Below, piece after piece: positions 6,805 through 8,571 of a DNA stretch of 8,571 bases. The stretch lies in assembly GCA_002068775.1 (NCBI GenBank), contig MWAX01000091.1, positions 1 to 8,571 on the forward strand, written 5' to 3'. A program made the translations under genes and the position numbers. The notes under the pieces were generated by a model that worked only from the letters and a program-made list of their open reading frames with translations, had not been told where the DNA came from and did no database searches. Within the stretch, counting starts at the first letter, position 1, and each line of letters opens with the position of its first letter. The stretch is from Actinobacteria bacterium ADurb.Bin346 (GTDB lineage: Bacteria > Actinomycetota > Humimicrobiia > Humimicrobiales > Humimicrobiaceae).

Positions 6805-7956
6805 ATGGTAAAAAATCAGTTAAAAAATCAGTTAAAAAAACACTTCATTTTATTTACATTAATTCTTGCTGTAATTTTGTTTTCTGTTATATATTCTGTC
6901 CCGGGTCCTGTTTTTGCCCAGTCGGGGCTGCCTGGAATGTTAAAACAATTGCAGATGTCCGTCCGCAAGATCGAACCCGGATCACAAAAAGCAGTTTACC
7001 TTACAGGATATTACAGCATCGGAAACAGGGAAAAAAGAGAGCAGATATATGAAATGATTGAAAAGACCGAGCTCAACAGCATTGTGTTTGATGTAAAAGA
7101 TGACCTTGGTTATATAGATTATAACTGTGAGATACCCGAAGTTGTAAACACCGGTGCCGTAAAGTCATATTATGACCTGGATATGCTTATGCAGGAATTT
7201 GACCAGCGGGGCATATACAGCATTGCACGGTTTGTAGCTTTCAAGGACAATGTGCTGCCAAAATCACGAAATGATTTTGCAGTACTTAATAAGAGCACGG
7301 GCAAGCCCATAACGCTTGAAGGCTCCACCTGGGTGGATATCTATTGTGAAGAAGCCTGGGATTATTATATAACAATAATAAAAGACCTTGCAGCAAAGGG
7401 AGTGGACGAGGTGCAGTTTGACTATATTCGCGCCCCCTCAAGAGGCAATATCCGTAATGCACTGTATCCGCATAATAAAGATGATAAGGAAAAAGTCTGG
7501 GCAATTAAAAACTTTCTGGCAAAGGTGAAGCAGGAAACAAGTTATTGCGATATTAAGGTCTCGGCTGATGTTTTCGGATGGGTTTTTATAACTGAAAATG
7601 ACCAGGGTATCGGCCAGTTAATAGAGGAGATGGCCCCGGAGCTCGATTATATTTATCCAATGGCTTATCCTTCTCATTATAATGTTCATTTCCTTGGTTT
7701 TGAGGATGCAGAAGCACACCCTTATGAAGTCGTGAAATATACCCTCGAAAAAGGTTTTAATAGGATCGGAGATTCAGGATGCGGAATAATACCATGGGTG
7801 CAGGCTTTCAGCTATGATATAAAATATACTGAGAAAGACATTCTTGCCCAGGTGAAGGCTGCAGAGGACCTTGGCATAAAAGGATTTTTATTCTGGAATG
7901 CAGCAAATAAATATTCCACAGTCCAGAGCGCTTTGCTTTTAAAAAGCGGATTATAA
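6805..7956 (+). CDS. secreted putative glycoside hydrolase (DUF4015-type)
   Basis: A 383-residue protein with an N-terminal signal peptide: Lys-rich residues 1-12, a hydrophobic core at about 13-30, and a likely cleavage after VFA (residue 38). Residues about 60-380 form the DUF4015/putative glycosyl hydrolase domain, a predicted TIM barrel. Family motifs in order are AVYLTGYYS (63-71), SIVFDVKDDLGYI (92-104), DEVQFDYIRAP with Asp206 (201-211), VSADVFG with Asp255 (252-258), YIYPMAYPSHY (282-292), IIPWVQAF (328-335) and FLFWNAANKY (361-370). The conserved acids in DVKDD, QFDYIR and SADVFG are candidate catalytic residues, but activity has not, to my knowledge, been firmly assigned. It probably acts on the cell envelope or an outside polysaccharide. 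The ATG has no AGGAG site upstream, unlike the other full-length genes here. No in-frame ATG or GTG lies between the stop at 6787 and 6805, so this start is the best choice. Confidence 0.85.
   Translation: MVKNQLKNQLKKHFILFTLILAVILFSVIYSVPGPVFAQSGLPGMLKQLQMSVRKIEPGSQKAVYLTGYYSIGNREKREQIYEMIEKTELNSIVFDVKDDLGYIDYNCEIPEVVNTGAVKSYYDLDMLMQEFDQRGIYSIARFVAFKDNVLPKSRNDFAVLNKSTGKPITLEGSTWVDIYCEEAWDYYITIIKDLAAKGVDEVQFDYIRAPSRGNIRNALYPHNKDDKEKVWAIKNFLAKVKQETSYCDIKVSADVFGWVFITENDQGIGQLIEEMAPELDYIYPMAYPSHYNVHFLGFEDAEAHPYEVVKYTLEKGFNRIGDSGCGIIPWVQAFSYDIKYTEKDILAQVKAAEDLGIKGFLFWNAANKYSTVQSALLLKSGL
6810..6833 (+). repeat. 12-bp tandem duplication at the start of the glycosidase gene
   Basis: AAAAAATCAGTT occurs twice in succession (6810-6821 and 6822-6833), followed by another A-run. 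It encodes two KNQL units in the positively charged start of the signal peptide. The duplication keeps the frame and adds positive charge, so it is probably tolerated. It is likely replication slippage. Confidence 0.8.
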
Positions 7957-8164
7957 ATAAGGCAATCTGGCATACCTGTTGCGTCATTTAAAAAAGTACC
8001 TGAAATCCTATTGCTTTAATATTTTTTTATGTTATCATTTTTTGTCGAACTCCGGAGCAATAATTCAGCGTCAGCCACCCAGGTGCCGGATTGAAAAAAC
8101 CAGGTGCCGGATTAAAAAAATAGTCTAAGGACCAAAAAGACAGTCTAATCAAAAAATAAATATT
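7957..8164 (+). other. gene-free leader upstream of the riboswitch
   Basis: No reading frame is convincing here. A possible promoter is TTGCTT (8011-8016), a 16-bp spacer and TATCAT (8033-8038), which would start a leader RNA near 8045. AACTCCGGAG at 8048-8057 resembles the first strand of the downstream aptamer (AACTCCGAG, 8165-8173) and could be a decoy partner. The 21-bp repeats and A-tracts follow. No good terminator for the glycosidase gene was found; the hairpin GCAA/TTGC just after the stop is weak and lacks a T-run. Confidence 0.35.
8079..8120 (+). repeat. two 21-bp tandem repeats with A-tracts
   Basis: Two adjacent 21-bp units (8079-8099 and 8100-8120) share the core CCAGGTGCCGGATT followed by an A-run and differ at one base. 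Degenerate continuations follow: AGTCTAA occurs at 8122-8128 and 8142-8148, each again near an A-run. A-tracts centre near 8097, 8117, 8136 and 8154, spaced 17-20 bp, close to two helical turns. This may give curved DNA ahead of the regulated gene. Confidence 0.75.
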
Positions 8165-8260
8165 AACTCCGAGTCTGCAATTCCTAATAGGAAAGCTAAG
8201 GTTTGCAGACCGATAGGGTATAACTGGTAACGGTTATGCCTCCCGGTGCGGAAAGGAGTT
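8165..8260 (+). promoter_or_regulatory. candidate Moco/Tuco cofactor riboswitch
   Basis: The element folds as a closed multi-stem RNA. The closing stem pairs AACTCC (8165-8170) with GGAGTT (8255-8260). The second stem pairs GTCTGCAA (8173-8180) with TTGCAGAC (8203-8210) and holds an inner TTCCT/AGGAA hairpin (8181-8193). A third, 11-bp stem (8216-8226/8231-8241) is capped by a GTAA tetraloop of the GNRA type. The linear signature GCCTCCC (8238-8244), then GGAAAGGAG (8250-8258), and the CCGATAGGG block (8210-8218) match what I recall of the E. coli moaA leader (GCCUCCC...GGAAAGG) and the Moco RNA motif, which includes a GNRA loop. This motif controls molybdenum and tungsten cofactor or transport genes. 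A c-di-GMP-I riboswitch also uses a GNRA loop, but its GGCAAA and GACGCAAAGC signatures are absent. Assignment is by eye, without a covariance search. Confidence 0.72.
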
Positions 8261-8271
8261 TCAGATAATTG

Positions 8272-8310
8272 TGCAATTTATTGCATGAACTCAATCATGT
8301 TTAAATTGCA
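8272..8310 (+). repeat. perfect 9-bp hairpin between aptamer and terminator
   Basis: TGCAATTTA (8272-8280) is the exact reverse complement of TAAATTGCA (8302-8310). Inside it CATGA (8284-8288) pairs with TCATG (8295-8299) around a six-base loop. There is no T-run after it, so it is not a terminator. It may be part of the riboswitch expression platform, for example spacing or alternative pairing: GTGCA at 8271-8275 can also pair with TGCAC (8329-8333) in the terminator loop. Confidence 0.6.
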
Positions 8311-8317
8311 GGTTAAG

Positions 8318-8350
8318 AAATCTTCTTCTGCACAGGAAGGAGATTTTTTT
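8318..8350 (+). terminator. intrinsic terminator of the riboswitch (attenuator)
   Basis: AAATCTTCTTC (8318-8328) pairs with GAAGGAGATTT (8336-8346), 11 bp with one G-U pair, around a seven-base loop. It runs straight into seven T residues (8344-8350). It lies between the aptamer and the lipoprotein reading frame, 20 bp before the ATG, the classic position of a transcription attenuator. Its 3' arm contains AAGGAG (8337-8342), which would also serve as a ribosome site for a TTG start at 8352, so folding could hide it. Confidence 0.75.
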
Positions 8351-8369
8351 ATTGGAAAGGAAAAAGTAT

Positions 8370-8552
8370 ATGGGGAAAAAGCAGATCTTTCTAAAAAAAG
8401 TGATATCCGGACAGTGCCAGGCCACTGCAAACCCAGGAAAATACCTGGTGAAGCTCCTTATTTTATTATCCATCTCAGCATTGTTTGCTGCCGCTGTTTT
8501 TACCGGCGGCTGCAGTATAAAAAACAGCGCCGATGTGCTGACTGCAAATTAA
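8370..8552 (+). CDS. short lipoprotein-type ORF, possibly truncated transporter component
   Basis: A 60-residue frame with a lipoprotein signal: a hydrophobic stretch from LLILL to AAAVF, then TGGC, with the lipid-attachment Cys at residue 48, and only 11 further residues before TAA (8550-8552). Three starts are possible. ATG 8370 has GGAAAGG (8354-8360) nine bases before. TTG 8352 has AAGGAG in the terminator. GTG 8448 has AGGA (8435-8438) and gives a textbook 22-residue lipoprotein leader (signal plus Cys). Downstream of the TAA the same frame reads VQNNAQ to the window edge, resembling a lipoprotein linker, so the stop may be a mutation, a sequence error, or the real end. Its position behind a Moco/Tuco-type riboswitch suggests a molybdate- or tungstate-binding lipoprotein (ModA/TupA/WtpA type) cut short, but no binding domain is visible, so this is inference. 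Confidence 0.5.
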   Translation: MGKKQIFLKKVISGQCQATANPGKYLVKLLILLSISALFAAAVFTGGCSIKNSADVLTAN

Positions 8553-8571
8553 GTCCAGAATAATGCGCAGA

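Noticed and set aside
7957..7990. Terminator for the glycosidase gene
   Set aside because: The GCAA/TTGC stem is weak with large internal loops and no T-run follows.
8165..8260. c-di-GMP class I riboswitch
   Set aside because: A GNRA loop is present, but the GGCAAA and GACGCAAAGC signatures expected in that class are missing, and the GCCTCCC...GGAAAGGAG pattern fits the Moco motif better.
8246..8563. 105-residue plus-strand frame covering the riboswitch end and terminator
   Set aside because: It runs through the aptamer's 3' strand, the hairpin and the terminator, has no recognisable motif, and competes with the lipoprotein-type frame that has a clear signal.

Overview
This window comes from a bacterium with moderately low G+C genes and very A+T-rich spacers. 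Most starts have a strong AGGAG-type ribosome binding site. The DUF3048 (YerB-type) protein and the DUF4015-type putative glycosidase are families I associate mainly with Firmicutes (Clostridia) and other deep-branching Gram-positive or anaerobic lineages, so I suggest such an organism. I cannot name a genus. I see no tRNA, rRNA, CRISPR array, transposase or phage gene.

Layout, left to right: (1) a minus-strand Ldh_2-family malate/L-lactate dehydrogenase (222-1310); (2) a divergent A+T-rich spacer, then a plus-strand membrane-anchored DUF3048 protein (1632-2645); (3) a repeat-rich spacer (2646-2864) holding three 16-bp repeats, an intrinsic terminator and six 12-bp repeats; (4) a plus-strand pair, L-rhamnose isomerase rhaA (2865-4121) and a glyoxalase-II-like metallo-beta-lactamase-fold hydrolase (4139-4810), 17 bp apart and probably one operon; (5) a convergent minus-strand pair, a Zn-dependent alcohol dehydrogenase (4834-5907) and, upstream of it, a two-TM protein with a coiled-coil-like outer domain (5986-6654); (6) a divergent regulatory spacer with a 24-bp dyad between two candidate promoters; (7) a secreted putative glycoside hydrolase (6805-7956); (8) a 413-bp leader region that is the most interesting part of the window.

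That leader (7957-8369) contains two 21-bp repeats with A-tracts spaced by about two helical turns. It then has an RNA element at 8165-8260 that I read as a Moco/Tuco (molybdenum or tungsten cofactor) riboswitch, a strong hairpin, and a clean intrinsic terminator (8318-8350). A short lipoprotein-type reading frame follows (8370-8552). The aptamer's closing 3' strand closely resembles the terminator's 3' arm and could pair with the terminator's 5' arm, which suggests attenuation control. The lipoprotein frame stops 11 codons after its lipid-attachment Cys, yet the same frame stays open to the window edge. It may be a broken or misread molybdate/tungstate-binding lipoprotein, or a very small lipopeptide gene.

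Metabolically, RhaA, the glyoxalase-II-like hydrolase, the alcohol dehydrogenase and the Ldh_2 enzyme could all act around deoxy-sugar breakdown and its three-carbon products. Only rhaA and the hydrolase look co-transcribed. No rhamnulokinase or rhamnulose-phosphate aldolase is present here.
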